64,000 nucleotides of DNA, taken from NCBI RefSeq assembly GCF_003674095.1, contig NZ_RDBF01000007.1:62001-126000 (forward strand). Direction: 5' to 3'. A model generated the notes under the pieces. That model saw only the letters and a program-made list of their open reading frames with translations, ran no database searches and had not been told where the DNA came from. This document shows positions 52,626 through 61,382 of the stretch, one piece after another. Origin of the DNA: Aeromicrobium phragmitis (lineage in GTDB: Bacteria > Actinomycetota > Actinomycetes > Propionibacteriales > Nocardioidaceae). Made by a program: the position numbers and the translations under genes. Numbering within the stretch: the first letter of the stretch is position 1; the number at the start of each line of letters is the position of its first letter.

Positions 52626-54848
52626 ATGGTTGCTGTGCCGCGCCGTGTCCTCACGGCCTCGCTGGGCTCGCTCCTCGCCACCGGATCGCTCACGGCACCG
52701 GCCGCGGCACCGGCACACGCGCAGGACGTGACACTGACGCTGCTGAGCGTCAACGACTTCCACGGCCGGATCGACGCGAACACCGTCAAGGTCGCCGGGA
52801 CGATCGAGCAGTTGCGCGCCGAAGGTGGTGAGGACACTACCGTGCTGCTCTCCAACGGCGACAACATCGGCGCCTCGCTGTTCGCGTCGGCCGTGGCCGA
52901 CGACATCCCGACCCTCGACGTGCTCAACGCGCTCGAGCTCGACGCGAGCGCCGCCGGCAACCACGAGTTCGACCGGGGCGCGGACGACCTCGTGACGCGG
53001 GTCGGTGACGCCGCCGACTTCCCGTATCTGGCCGCGAACGTGCTCGGTCCCGACGGGGAGCCGATCTTGCCGGCCTTCGAGATCGTCGAGGCCGGCGGCA
53101 TGGAGGTCGCGATCGTGGGAGCCGTGACCGAGGAGACGCCGTCCCTCGTGAGTCCCGGGGGCGTGGAGGGCTTGACGTTCGCCGACCCGACCACCGCGGT
53201 GAACGAGACCGTCGAGGATCTCCAGGCGCTGCCGGCACCGCCGGACGTCATCGTGGCGCAGATCCACGACGGGGCGCCCGACGGCGGCTCCTCGTACGAG
53301 GAGGCCGTGGCTGCGAGCCCGACCTTCCGTGAGATCGCTGAGGGGGTGTCGCCGGAGGTCGACGCGATCTTCACCGGACATACCCACCAGGAGTACGCAT
53401 GGGACGCTCCCGTTCCCGGCTCCCCGGGCGAGACGCGGCCCATCGTCCAGAGCGGTAGCTACGGCGCGAACATCGGCGAGGTCACGCTGACCGTGGACGC
53501 GACGACCGGTGACGTGACGGCCTACTCGGCGCGTAACGTCCCGCGAACCACCACCGACGATGCGACCCTGGTGAACCAGTTCCCGCGGGTGGGTACGGTG
53601 CAGGCGATCGTGCAGGCGGCCCTCGAGCACGCCGACGACATCGGCCGCGAGGTCAAGGGCACCCAGACGGCGGACATCACGCGCGCGTTCAACGGCGCGA
53701 GCGAGGACCGCGGTGCGGAGTCGACCCTCGGTGGAGTGGTGGCCGACGCCCTGCTCTCGCGTGTGTCGCAGACGCAGGCCGGGGCCGACCTCGGTCTCGT
53801 CAATCCGGGCGGCCTGCGCGCCGACCTGCTCTACGCGCCGACAGGCCAGGAGCAGCCGGGCGAGATCACCTATGCGGAGGCCAATGCCGTCCTGCCGTTC
53901 GTCAACAACGTCAGCTCCGTCGCGGTCACCGGCGAGACATTGAAGCGCATCTTCGAGCAGCAGTGGCAGCGCGACGCCGAAGGCAACGTACCCAGTCGCG
54001 CCTACCTCCAGCTCGGTGTCTCCGAGAACGTGTCCTACACCTTCGACTCGACCCGGCCCGAGGGCGACCGGATCACGGGCGTGTGGATCGACGGTGAACC
54101 GCTCGACCCGCAGCGCACCTACCGCATCGCGACGTTCTCCTTCCTCGCCCAGGGCGGAGACAACTTCCACGCCTTCACCGAGGGCACCAACACCGACACG
54201 GGACTCGTCGACTACGAGGCCTGGATCGACTATCTGGAGAACAACCGGCCGATCAGCCCCGACTTCGCCCGCCGATCGGTCGAGGTGCAGGGTTTGCAGG
54301 ACGAGTACGCGGCGGGCGACACGCTGACGTTCACGCTGCCGCGGCTCGACCTCACCTCGCTGGGCAGCCCCGCCAACACCGAGGTCGCGGTCGAGGCGCT
54401 TCCGGAGTCCGGCGAGCCCGTAACGCTCGGCTCGTTCCCCGTGTCCGGCGGCGCGGCCCAGGTGGAGGCCACGCTTCCCGCGGACCTGTCCGGTGCGGTG
54501 CGATTCCGCGCCACCGCACAGCCGACCGGGACGACGGTCACGACGCGCAGCGTCACCGTGAGCGAACCGGAGCAGCCGGGGGCCGGGCTTCAGGCGACTG
54601 CCAAGCCGACGCGATACCCCGCTCCGGCTCGCATTCAGGTGACGGCGGCACGCGACGCCCGGGGCGTCGTCACGGTCGCGAAGAACGGTCTGCCGGTCGG
54701 TGCCGGGTACCTGAAGAACGGCCGCGCCATCGCGTTGACCCTTCCGTTCGTCCTTCGTCCGGGCACGCACGAACTGACGGTGACCCATTGGGGTGACCGC
54801 CGGTACGAGCGCAGCTCCGTCCCGGTCACTGTCGAGGTCAAGCGGTGA
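52626..54848 (+). CDS. Secreted 5'-nucleotidase / cyclic phosphodiesterase (UshA-like)
   Basis: A 740-aa exported enzyme. The signal peptide ends near PAHAQD (about residue 32). The metallophosphatase domain has LLSVNDFHGRID (Asp/His), SNGDNIGAS, AAGNHEFDRGADDL (GNHE), IVAQIHDGAPDGGSS and FTGHTHQEYAW (GHTH). The 5'-nucleotidase C-terminal domain is at about 330-540 (GLVNPGGLRADLLYAPTGQE, GGDNFHAFTEGTNTDTGL). Two Ig-like regions follow; the last (about residues 655-740) resembles the end of the next protein. GGGGGA precedes the ATG at 52626 by 8 nt. It releases phosphate and nucleoside from extracellular nucleotides. Confidence 0.92.
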   Translation: MVAVPRRVLTASLGSLLATGSLTAPAAAPAHAQDVTLTLLSVNDFHGRIDANTVKVAGTIEQLRAEGGEDTTVLLSNGDNIGASLFASAVADDIPTLDVLNALELDASAAGNHEFDRGADDLVTRVGDAADFPYLAANVLGPDGEPILPAFEIVEAGGMEVAIVGAVTEETPSLVSPGGVEGLTFADPTTAVNETVEDLQALPAPPDVIVAQIHDGAPDGGSSYEEAVAASPTFREIAEGVSPEVDAIFTGHTHQEYAWDAPVPGSPGETRPIVQSGSYGANIGEVTLTVDATTGDVTAYSARNVPRTTTDDATLVNQFPRVGTVQAIVQAALEHADDIGREVKGTQTADITRAFNGASEDRGAESTLGGVVADALLSRVSQTQAGADLGLVNPGGLRADLLYAPTGQEQPGEITYAEANAVLPFVNNVSSVAVTGETLKRIFEQQWQRDAEGNVPSRAYLQLGVSENVSYTFDSTRPEGDRITGVWIDGEPLDPQRTYRIATFSFLAQGGDNFHAFTEGTNTDTGLVDYEAWIDYLENNRPISPDFARRSVEVQGLQDEYAAGDTLTFTLPRLDLTSLGSPANTEVAVEALPESGEPVTLGSFPVSGGAAQVEATLPADLSGAVRFRATAQPTGTTVTTRSVTVSEPEQPGAGLQATAKPTRYPAPARIQVTAARDARGVVTVAKNGLPVGAGYLKNGRAIALTLPFVLRPGTHELTVTHWGDRRYERSSVPVTVEVKR

Positions 54849-57631
54849 ACGGGGGACCTGCGATGACGACGCTGACCCGCATCGCCGGCGCGCTCGCGCT
54901 CGGAGCCGGTCTTCTCGCGGCGCCGACCGTCGCCGGCGCGGCGCCCGACGGCGACGATCTCGTCATCGCCGAGGCCTATCTCAACGGCGGAAGCGCTGGC
55001 GCCGCCTTCTCCCACAAGTTCGTGGAGGTCGCCAACCCCACCGACGAGGCCGTCAGCGTCGCCGGGTGGTCGGTGCAGTACCGCTCCGCGACCAGCTCGA
55101 ACGCCTTCAGCGGGGTGATTCCGCTCGGTGACCACACGATCCCCGCCGGCGGCCGCCTCCTCGTCGGCGGTAACAGCAACGGCCCCGCAGGTGAGCCCTT
55201 GCCCGAACCCGATGTCACGAGCGGTATCGCGTTCTCCGGCAGCGCCGGAGGGACGCTCGCGCTGACCCGCACCACGCAGCCGTTGTCCGGGGACCGGGCT
55301 ACGGTGCTGTCACACCCGCAGCTGGTCGACCTCCTCGGGTACGGGTCGTCGGTCACCTACGAGGGTGCGGGGCAAGCCACCGGTTACTCGACGACCACGG
55401 CGCTCACGCGCGACGACGCGCTCACCGACACCGACGACAATCGCGCCGACTTCTCGGCGGCACCCCCGACGCCGGAGGCCTGCGGCGCCGCGTGCGACGG
55501 CGGGGAGTCACCGGAACCGGGGGAGCCGGACGTCGTCGACATCGCGGACATTCAGGGAACCGGGGACGAGAGCCCGTTGCTCGGGCGCCGCGTGATCACG
55601 CGCGGCGTCGTGACGGCGGCCTATCCGACGGGCGGGTTCAACGGGATCTACCTGCAGACACCGGGAACCGGAGGCGACGTGGACCTGGACGTCCATGACG
55701 CGTCGCACGGTGTGTTCGTGTACTCGGCCGAGCTTGCCCGGTCCGTTCGCGAGGGCGACCACCTCGAGCTCGCCGGCCGGGTGGGGGAGTACTACGGGCT
55801 CACCCAGGTGGTTCCGGAAGCGGGTGCCTGGACGGTCCTCGAGGAGCCGGTCCAGACGGTCAAGCCGGCCGCCGTGGAGTTCCCGCTCACCGAGACCGAG
55901 CGGGAGTCGCTCGAAGGCATGCTGCTCGCGCCGGCGAACGATTTCACGGTCACCGACAACTACTCGACCCATCAGTACGGCGAGGTCGGGCTCGCGGCCG
56001 GAGACGAGCCGTTGCGGCAGCCGACCGACGTCGCCCGGCCACGCACGCCCGAGTACGACGCCGTCGTGGCCGACAACGCCGCCCGAGCGGTGACCGTGGA
56101 CGACGCGGCCACGATCAACTTCCTCAACGGTGCGAACCGCGAGATCCCGGTGCCGTGGCTGACCCCGGACAACGAGGTGCGCGTCGGTGCCGCCGTCCGC
56201 GTCGAGGAACCGATGATCCTCGATTTCCGCAACGACACGTGGAAGCTCCAGCCGACCGCTCACTTCCGCGCCGGTGACCCGGAACCGGTGCGGATCGAGG
56301 ACGACACGCGGCCCGAGCGTCCGGCCGACGTCGGGGGCGACGTCCGCCTGGCCACCTTCAACGTCCTCAACTACTTCACCATGCTCGGTGAGGGCTACGA
56401 AGCGAACGGTCTCGGCACGTGCACGTACTACACGGACCGCGCGGGCGATCCCGTCACCGTCAACCGCTGCAGCAACGAGGGCCCACGGGGCGCTGCGAAC
56501 GCCGAGAACCTGCAGCGACAGCAGGACAAGATCGTCGCCGCCATCTCGCAGCTCGGGGCGGACGTCGTCTCGTTGGAGGAGATCGAGAACTCGGCTGCCT
56601 TCGGCATCGACCGCGACACCGCCTTGCGGGCGCTGGTCGCAGCGTTGAACGAGCACGCCGGACGCGAGGAGTGGGCGGCGGTGGGCTCGCCCGCTGCCGT
56701 GCCCGAGGCGGAGGACGTCATTCGTACGGCGTTCATCTACCGTCCCGAGGCCGTGGAGCCGGTGGGGGAGTCGGTGATCCTCGACGATCCGGCGTTCGAC
56801 AACGCCCGCGAGCCGCTGTCGCAGGAGTTCCGGCCCGTCGGAAGCGGCGAGCAGGACGACTTCGTGGTCATCGTCAATCACTTCAAGTCCAAGGGTTCCG
56901 GCGACGGCGAGGACGCCGACCAGGGCGATGGACAGGGGGCGTCGAACGCCTCGCGGGTCCGTCAGGCGACGGCGCTCGTGAACTTCGCTCAGGCGGAGCA
57001 GGAGCGTGCCGGAACGGACCGGGTCTTCCTCACCGGTGACTTCAACGCCTACAGCCAGGAGGACCCGATCCAGGTCATCGCGGAGGCGGGCTACGTCAAC
57101 GTGGCGGCGCAATTCACGGACGCGCCCACCTACCAGTTCGGCGGCCAGGTGGGCTCGCTCGATCACGTCTTCGCGTCGCCGGGGGCGTTCGAGCAGGTGA
57201 CCGGCGCGGACATCTGGGCGATCAATGCCGAGGAGTCGATCGCCAGGGAGTACAGCCGGTACAACCAGAACATCACCCAGCTGTACGACCGGACCCCGTA
57301 CCGGGCGAGCGATCACAACCCGGCGATCGTCGGTATCGCTGCGGGGGAGGGCGAAGCACAGCTCGACCTGCGTGGCACGGCGGAACCGGTGCGCTGGCCC
57401 CGTGGGCCGAAGATCGACGTCTCCGCGCACCCGGAGGCATCCGGAGCCCTCGTCGTGCGGGCGGGCTGGCTTCCGCTGGGCATCGGCAGGTTGCACCACG
57501 GCGAGGGACGCGTGTCCGTCCTGCCGCTGGTGCTGGGACCCGGCACGCACCGTTTGTCGCTGACCTACACCGGGAACGCGCAGTTTCCTGCGACGACCGT
57601 GCCCGTCGAGGTGACGGTCACGCGCCGGTGA
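54845..57631 (+). CDS. Secreted LTD/EEP-domain nuclease (ExeM/NucH-like)
   Basis: A 928-aa exported nuclease. After the signal peptide (AGALALGAGLLAAPTVAGAA) come a lamin-tail domain (LVIAEAYLNGGSAGAAFSHK, FVEVANPTDEAVSVAGWSVQ), an OB-like region (DIADIQGTGDESPLLGRRVI, TRGVVTAAYPTGGFNGIYLQ) and an EEP endonuclease/exonuclease/phosphatase domain from about residue 495 (VRLATFNVLNYFTMLGEGYE, ADVVSLEEIENSAAFGI, IVNHFKSKGSG, FLTGDFNAYSQEDPIQVI, SDHNPAIVGI). The C-terminal Ig-like tail is homologous to that of the upstream nucleotidase. GTG at 54845 overlaps the nucleotidase stop with GAGGT 6 nt upstream; ATG at 54863 is an alternative. Confidence 0.92.
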   Translation: MNGGPAMTTLTRIAGALALGAGLLAAPTVAGAAPDGDDLVIAEAYLNGGSAGAAFSHKFVEVANPTDEAVSVAGWSVQYRSATSSNAFSGVIPLGDHTIPAGGRLLVGGNSNGPAGEPLPEPDVTSGIAFSGSAGGTLALTRTTQPLSGDRATVLSHPQLVDLLGYGSSVTYEGAGQATGYSTTTALTRDDALTDTDDNRADFSAAPPTPEACGAACDGGESPEPGEPDVVDIADIQGTGDESPLLGRRVITRGVVTAAYPTGGFNGIYLQTPGTGGDVDLDVHDASHGVFVYSAELARSVREGDHLELAGRVGEYYGLTQVVPEAGAWTVLEEPVQTVKPAAVEFPLTETERESLEGMLLAPANDFTVTDNYSTHQYGEVGLAAGDEPLRQPTDVARPRTPEYDAVVADNAARAVTVDDAATINFLNGANREIPVPWLTPDNEVRVGAAVRVEEPMILDFRNDTWKLQPTAHFRAGDPEPVRIEDDTRPERPADVGGDVRLATFNVLNYFTMLGEGYEANGLGTCTYYTDRAGDPVTVNRCSNEGPRGAANAENLQRQQDKIVAAISQLGADVVSLEEIENSAAFGIDRDTALRALVAALNEHAGREEWAAVGSPAAVPEAEDVIRTAFIYRPEAVEPVGESVILDDPAFDNAREPLSQEFRPVGSGEQDDFVVIVNHFKSKGSGDGEDADQGDGQGASNASRVRQATALVNFAQAEQERAGTDRVFLTGDFNAYSQEDPIQVIAEAGYVNVAAQFTDAPTYQFGGQVGSLDHVFASPGAFEQVTGADIWAINAEESIAREYSRYNQNITQLYDRTPYRASDHNPAIVGIAAGEGEAQLDLRGTAEPVRWPRGPKIDVSAHPEASGALVVRAGWLPLGIGRLHHGEGRVSVLPLVLGPGTHRLSLTYTGNAQFPATTVPVEVTVTRR

Positions 57632-57672
57632 GATCGACCCCCACCCCGTGTGGAGCCCTGGGAGCGGTTTGC

Positions 57673-57678
57673 TAGAGT
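57673..57678 (+). promoter_or_regulatory. -10 element of tRNA-Leu
   Basis: TAGAGT about 37 nt before the mature tRNA 5' end. No strong -35 hexamer is seen. Confidence 0.4.
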
Positions 57679-57714
57679 GGTGGATCGCACCAAGGGTTCC
57701 TCACGGGGCCCACT

Positions 57715-57800
57715 GTCCGGGTGGCGGAATAGGTAGACGCGCTAGCTTGAGGTGCTAGTGCCCGGTTACGGGCATGGGGGTTCAAGTCCCCCCTCGGACA
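57715..57800 (+). tRNA. tRNA-Leu (GAG anticodon)
   Basis: An 86-nt class II tRNA. Acceptor GTCCGGG pairs with CTCGGAC (one G-U); the anticodon arm is CTAGC-TTGAGGT-GCTAG with anticodon GAG at 57749-57751; the long variable arm is TGCCCG-GTTA-CGGGCA; the T arm is GGGGG-TTCAAGT-CCCCC. Discriminator A at 57800; CCA is not encoded. Confidence 0.96.
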
Positions 57801-57805
57801 CAGTT

Positions 57806-57841
57806 CGCTTCCCTCCTCGATCACGATCGGGGAGGGAAGTG
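57806..57841 (+). terminator. Intrinsic terminator after tRNA-Leu
   Basis: CTTCCCTCC pairs with GGAGGGAAG and the stem continues inward (TCGAT/ATCGG with one G-U) to a CACG loop, about 14 bp. GGTGTTTTCGG follows, giving a short T run. Confidence 0.85.
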
Positions 57842-57884
57842 GTGTTTTCGGGGTCGCCTTCGTCGGGGTGACGCCCACGACGAC

Positions 57885-57914
57885 GCCCCGTCCAGCATCG
57901 AGGCTGGACGGGGC
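57885..57914 (-). terminator. Hairpin at 3' end of purine permease gene
   Basis: GCCCCGTCCAGC-ATCGAG-GCTGGACGGGGC, a perfect 12-bp stem 33 nt past the permease stop on the minus strand. It may also stop leftover plus-strand transcription from the tRNA. Confidence 0.75.
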
Positions 57915-57947
57915 ACGCGCGCCTTCGTCGGTCGTGGGCGGTGACCC

Positions 57948-59318
57948 TCAGCGCTTGTCGGGCGAGTCCTCCGGATCTGCCAGCGGTGTGTCGACGTCGA
58001 GTGGCGCGCCTGCTGCGGGCTTGGGACGTGTCAGGTTCATCACGACGGCCAGGACCGCGGCCGGGACGATACCGGTCTCGAGCAGGACCTTGATGTTCTC
58101 CGGCATGAGCGCCACTGCGTCGGGCACCGCGGCGAAGCCCTGCCCGACGCCCACCGAGACGGCGATGACGAGCATGTCGTGGCGATCGAGTGGCGACTCG
58201 GCGAGCAGTTTGATGCCGGCGCCGAGCATCATTCCGAACATGACCACCGCCGCGCCGCCGATGACCGCCGAGGGCATGATCGCGATGATCGTCGCCAGCT
58301 TGGGGAACAGCCCCAGGAGAACGAGGAACCCCGCACCGATCGACACCACGTGGCGGCTCATGACGCCGGTGAAGGCGACCAGACCGACGTTCTGACCGAA
58401 CGAGGTGTTGGGAAGAGCGCTGAACAGTGAGGCGAACGCCGTGGCGACGCCGTCGGCGACGACGCCGCCGGACAACTCCTTGTCGGTGACCTGTCGGCCG
58501 GCGCCGCTCTTGGTGATCGCCGACAAATCCCCGATGGTCTCCACCGACGTGGCGATGGCCATGGCGCCCATGGCGATCAACGCTGCGGCAGGGAAGTCGA
58601 GGCCGAACTCCAGCGGCATCGGGACGGCGAACCACTTGGCGTCACCGACGGCTCCGAAGTCGACCTTGTCCATCGGGATCGCCACGAGGTATCCGATGAC
58701 GAGGCTGATCAGCACGGCGGAGGCCCCCAGGACCCCGCGGCCGAAGCGGTAGAGCACGAGCATGACGACGAGGACGAAGGTGGCCAGACCCAGGTTCGAC
58801 CATGAGCCGAAGTCCTCAGCGCCGTTGCCGCCGGCGTACAGCGCCATCCCGGTCGGAAGGAGGCCGATACCGATGACGAGCACGACGATGCCGCTGACGA
58901 GCGGGGGGAAGAGCACCTGGAGCCAGCGGAGGCTGAAACCGAGTGTGACCTGAACCAGCCCAGCGAAGATGGCGCCGCCGAAGACGGCTGCGATGCCGTA
59001 GTCCTGCGCCAACGGAATCGCGACCGCCAGGAAACCGAAACTCGTGCCTTGGACGATCGGTAGCCGGGCTCCCACCGGGCCGAAGCCGACCGTCTGCAAG
59101 AAGGTGGTCAACCCGGCGACGAGCAGGGCGACCTGCACGAGAAAGGCGGTCTCCCCGGTCGTCGCGCCGATGGCGGTGGCGAGCACGATCGGCAAGGTGA
59201 CGTTGCTGGCCATCATGACCAGCACGTGCTGGACACCGAGGAGGACCGCTTCTCCGACGGGCGGCATCTCGTTGATGTCGTAGCGGGCCTGAACAGCGTT
59301 GTCGTTGGTGGAGCTCAC
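57948..59318 (-). CDS. NCS2 nucleobase permease, purine (xanthine/urate) type
   Basis: A 456-aa NCS2/NAT transporter with about 14 helices. The start region MPPVGEAVLLGVQHVLVMMA contains the conserved GxQH of helix 1. The NAT signature is QNVGLVAFTGV, where Gln at the first position points to xanthine/urate; uracil permeases have Glu there. Also FGPVGARLPIVQGTSFGFLA and AIMPSAVIGGAAVVMFGMML. GTG at 59318 (VSSTNDNAVQARYD) has GGAAGG about 8 nt upstream; the frame extends to 59459 without such support. It complements the nucleoside importer and salvage genes upstream. Confidence 0.9.
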   Translation of the reverse strand: MSSTNDNAVQARYDINEMPPVGEAVLLGVQHVLVMMASNVTLPIVLATAIGATTGETAFLVQVALLVAGLTTFLQTVGFGPVGARLPIVQGTSFGFLAVAIPLAQDYGIAAVFGGAIFAGLVQVTLGFSLRWLQVLFPPLVSGIVVLVIGIGLLPTGMALYAGGNGAEDFGSWSNLGLATFVLVVMLVLYRFGRGVLGASAVLISLVIGYLVAIPMDKVDFGAVGDAKWFAVPMPLEFGLDFPAAALIAMGAMAIATSVETIGDLSAITKSGAGRQVTDKELSGGVVADGVATAFASLFSALPNTSFGQNVGLVAFTGVMSRHVVSIGAGFLVLLGLFPKLATIIAIMPSAVIGGAAVVMFGMMLGAGIKLLAESPLDRHDMLVIAVSVGVGQGFAAVPDAVALMPENIKVLLETGIVPAAVLAVVMNLTRPKPAAGAPLDVDTPLADPEDSPDKR

Positions 59319-59663
59319 GATGGACCTTCCGGCGCGATGAATGTCCGGCTCATCCTGCCGTGAGACCCACGTCACTCGACAGCGGCAACTCCGACAGTTC
59401 GCGGGCATCGATACTGTCGACTTTCGACAGCGTCGAGCGGAAATCGCCGCCGACGACACCCGCGATCACTCACCCGAGGGTGAACTTGCGGGTGAAGTGC
59501 GCACGCTGACCCGAGGCCCTCGATTGCCTCGTTCTCCCTGATGTTCCAGCCCAGAACGTCGTTCGCTCTGCCGGATTCACCCCTCCGGAACCGCGCCCGA
59601 TCCAGGTTTCAATGAGCTGGGTTTTCCATCGCGGATGGAATGGATGGGGAAAGGGACACATAC
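59319..59663. other. Divergent intergenic region with two perfect inverted repeats
   Basis: 345 nt between the NCS2 permease start (minus) and the SipW-type protein start (plus); no credible gene. It contains CTGTCGA-CTT-TCGACAG (59414-59430), extra CGACAG copies near 59380 and 59394, and TTCCATC-GCG-GATGGAA (59624-59640) 24 nt before the ATG at 59664. The first is a candidate operator for the permease, the second an operator or 5'-UTR hairpin for the exported protein. Confidence 0.6.
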
Positions 59664-60218
59664 ATGAACAAGACAGGTAAGGGCCTCATGGCCGCGGCCG
59701 CGGCCGCACTGCTCATCGGCGGTGCTGGCACGCTCGCGTATTGGACCGCGGAGGCCGCCGTCGACGGTGGGTCGATCACGGCGGGAAGTCTCACGCTGAC
59801 GCCGAACGACGATTGCACGGGCTGGCTGTACGCCGACGGCTCCGCCTCGGCCGGCAGCCCGGTGACGGCTTTCGTGCCCGGCGACGTCGTCACGGCGACG
59901 TGCAGCTTCACGGTCGGCGCCGAGGGCGACAACCTCGCGGCGACGGTCGACGCACCGGACATGCTGACGTTCACCAGCGCTCCGGCGGGAACGACGTTCA
60001 CCGCCGGCGTCGACGCGAGCTACACGCTCGGCGGCGCTGCGTTGGCCGACGGCGCCACGATCACCGATGCGAACGACGGCGAGGTGCTGGCGGCCACGTT
60101 CGAGGTCGCGATTCCCTTCGGCGACACGACGGCGGTCAACACGAACGACATGCAGGGCATCACCGCGACGCTCGACTCGCTGACGGTGACGCTCACGCAG
60201 GCCGACCCGAACCCCTGA
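59664..60218 (+). CDS. SipW/TasA-type exported protein 1 (alternate-type signal peptide)
   Basis: A 184-aa exported protein. The N-terminus (MNKTGKGLMAAAAAALLIGG, then AGTLAYWTAEAAVDGGSITA, GSLTLTPNDDCTGW) is the alternate signal peptide read by SipW-type peptidases: hydrophobic core, AYWT and an acidic mature start followed by GSLxLT. The mature part is Ala/Thr/Asp-rich beta-strand sequence with a Cys pair (DDCTGW, ATCSFTV), like TasA/camelysin fibre proteins. ATG at 59664 follows GGGGAAAGGG. The next gene, its likely peptidase, starts 1 nt after the stop. Confidence 0.82.
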   Translation: MNKTGKGLMAAAAAALLIGGAGTLAYWTAEAAVDGGSITAGSLTLTPNDDCTGWLYADGSASAGSPVTAFVPGDVVTATCSFTVGAEGDNLAATVDAPDMLTFTSAPAGTTFTAGVDASYTLGGAALADGATITDANDGEVLAATFEVAIPFGDTTAVNTNDMQGITATLDSLTVTLTQADPNP

Positions 60219-60219
60219 C

Positions 60220-60777
60220 ATGCGTCACATCCGGCCCCGGCGCCGGAGCGCAACCCGCTTCGTCGGGCAGGTCGCCGCGTGGGGCGTCATCGTCGGCGTG
60301 ACCGCCTCGATCGCGGCCGCCGTTGCCGCACCGCGGCTTGCCGGTGCCACTCCCTACGCGGTGCTGAGCGGCTCGATGACGCCGACGTACGGCGTCGGCG
60401 CGCTCGTCGTCACCCGCGACGTGGACCCGGCGACGCTCGGCGTGGGCGACGTGGTGACCTATCAGCTGCGCTCCGGCGAGCCGCAGACCGCGACGCACCG
60501 CGTCGTCGCCGTCCGCCAGCAGCTCGATGGTGAGCGCGAGTTCATCACGCAGGGCGACGCGAACGCGGCAGCCGATCCGCTGCCCGTGCGCCCCGTTCAG
60601 ATCCGAGGAGAAGTGTGGTACTCGGTGCCCTATCTCGGCTACGCCCACACCTGGCTCGATCCCGGTCAGCGGGGACTGGCGATCACCGTGGTCGCGGCCC
60701 TGCTCTTCGGCTACGCCGCGGTGATGCTGGCCGGCGCAGCTCGTGACCGGGTACGGGTACGAAGGGCCATCGTATGA
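60220..60777 (+). CDS. sipW: SipW-type signal peptidase I (1)
   Basis: A 185-aa ER/SipW-type signal peptidase: N-terminal helix (FVGQVAAWGVIVGVTASIAA), catalytic Ser in YAVLSGSMTPTYGVGALVV, His instead of the bacterial Lys in TATHRVVAV, and QGDANAAADPLPV (box E). A C-terminal helix (RGLAITVVAALLFGYAAVML) anchors it. SipW enzymes process TasA-like fibre proteins; this one is flanked by two such substrates. ATG at 60220; the stop overlaps the LPXTG gene. Confidence 0.85.
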   Translation: MRHIRPRRRSATRFVGQVAAWGVIVGVTASIAAAVAAPRLAGATPYAVLSGSMTPTYGVGALVVTRDVDPATLGVGDVVTYQLRSGEPQTATHRVVAVRQQLDGEREFITQGDANAAADPLPVRPVQIRGEVWYSVPYLGYAHTWLDPGQRGLAITVVAALLFGYAAVMLAGAARDRVRVRRAIV

Positions 60778-61382
60778 GAACGCTGGCGGTGGTCGCGGCT
60801 CTCGCACTGATCGCCCACCCGACCGTCGGTGTGGCAGCGCCAGAGATCCGTGTGGTCCCGGGGGAGCGGTACGTCGCCGAAGTGCCGGCGAACGCAGTGT
60901 TCGACGCGAAGCGCCGCTGGGTTCCGGGCGAGGAGCGGAGCGTCGAGTTCACCGTCCGCAACGACGGCGAGGAGAATGCGACGTCCGTGTGGGTCGCGCT
61001 AGAGGGCGGCAACGATCCCGACGCCTTGCTCGCGGACGAGCACGTGCGGTTGGACGTGCGCGTCGACGACGGTGCGTGGCAACCGCTGCAGCCGGACGGG
61101 ACGCCCGCAGTCGTGCGGGACACCGTCGTCACCCCGGGGACGACGACGGCAGTGACGCTGCGCGCCACCTTCGACGCCGCCGCCGGCAACGTCACGCAGC
61201 GTTCCTCACTCGACCTTCCGCTGGTGGTGGGGATGAGCGGAGATCAGGACGGCCCCGTGCCGGCTCCAGGTCAGCTCCCGGCGACGGGGTCGGTCCTCGG
61301 CCCGGTCGTCGTCGTTGGCGGGCTGCTCCTGCTGCTGATCGGACACGCGGTGCGACCCAGGAAGGAAAGGAGACCTCGATGA
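60774..61382 (+). CDS. LPXTG-anchored surface protein in SipW operon
   Basis: A 202-aa exported protein. Signal peptide about residues 1-22 (LAVVAALALIAHPTVGVAAP), a beta-rich domain (PGEERSVEFTVRNDGEENAT, SVWVALEGG) resembling an Ig-like fold, and a sorting signal LPATG at 168-172 followed by a helix (VLGPVVVVGGLLLLLIGHAV) and RPRKERRPR. A sortase would attach it to the wall; none is in the window. It overlaps the genes on both sides by 4 nt (ATGA). Confidence 0.8.
   Translation: MRTLAVVAALALIAHPTVGVAAPEIRVVPGERYVAEVPANAVFDAKRRWVPGEERSVEFTVRNDGEENATSVWVALEGGNDPDALLADEHVRLDVRVDDGAWQPLQPDGTPAVVRDTVVTPGTTTAVTLRATFDAAAGNVTQRSSLDLPLVVGMSGDQDGPVPAPGQLPATGSVLGPVVVVGGLLLLLIGHAVRPRKERRPR

Noticed and set aside
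57948..59318. Uracil permease annotation
   Set aside because: The NAT signature starts with Gln (QNVGLVAFTG), which fits xanthine/urate transport; uracil permeases have Glu.
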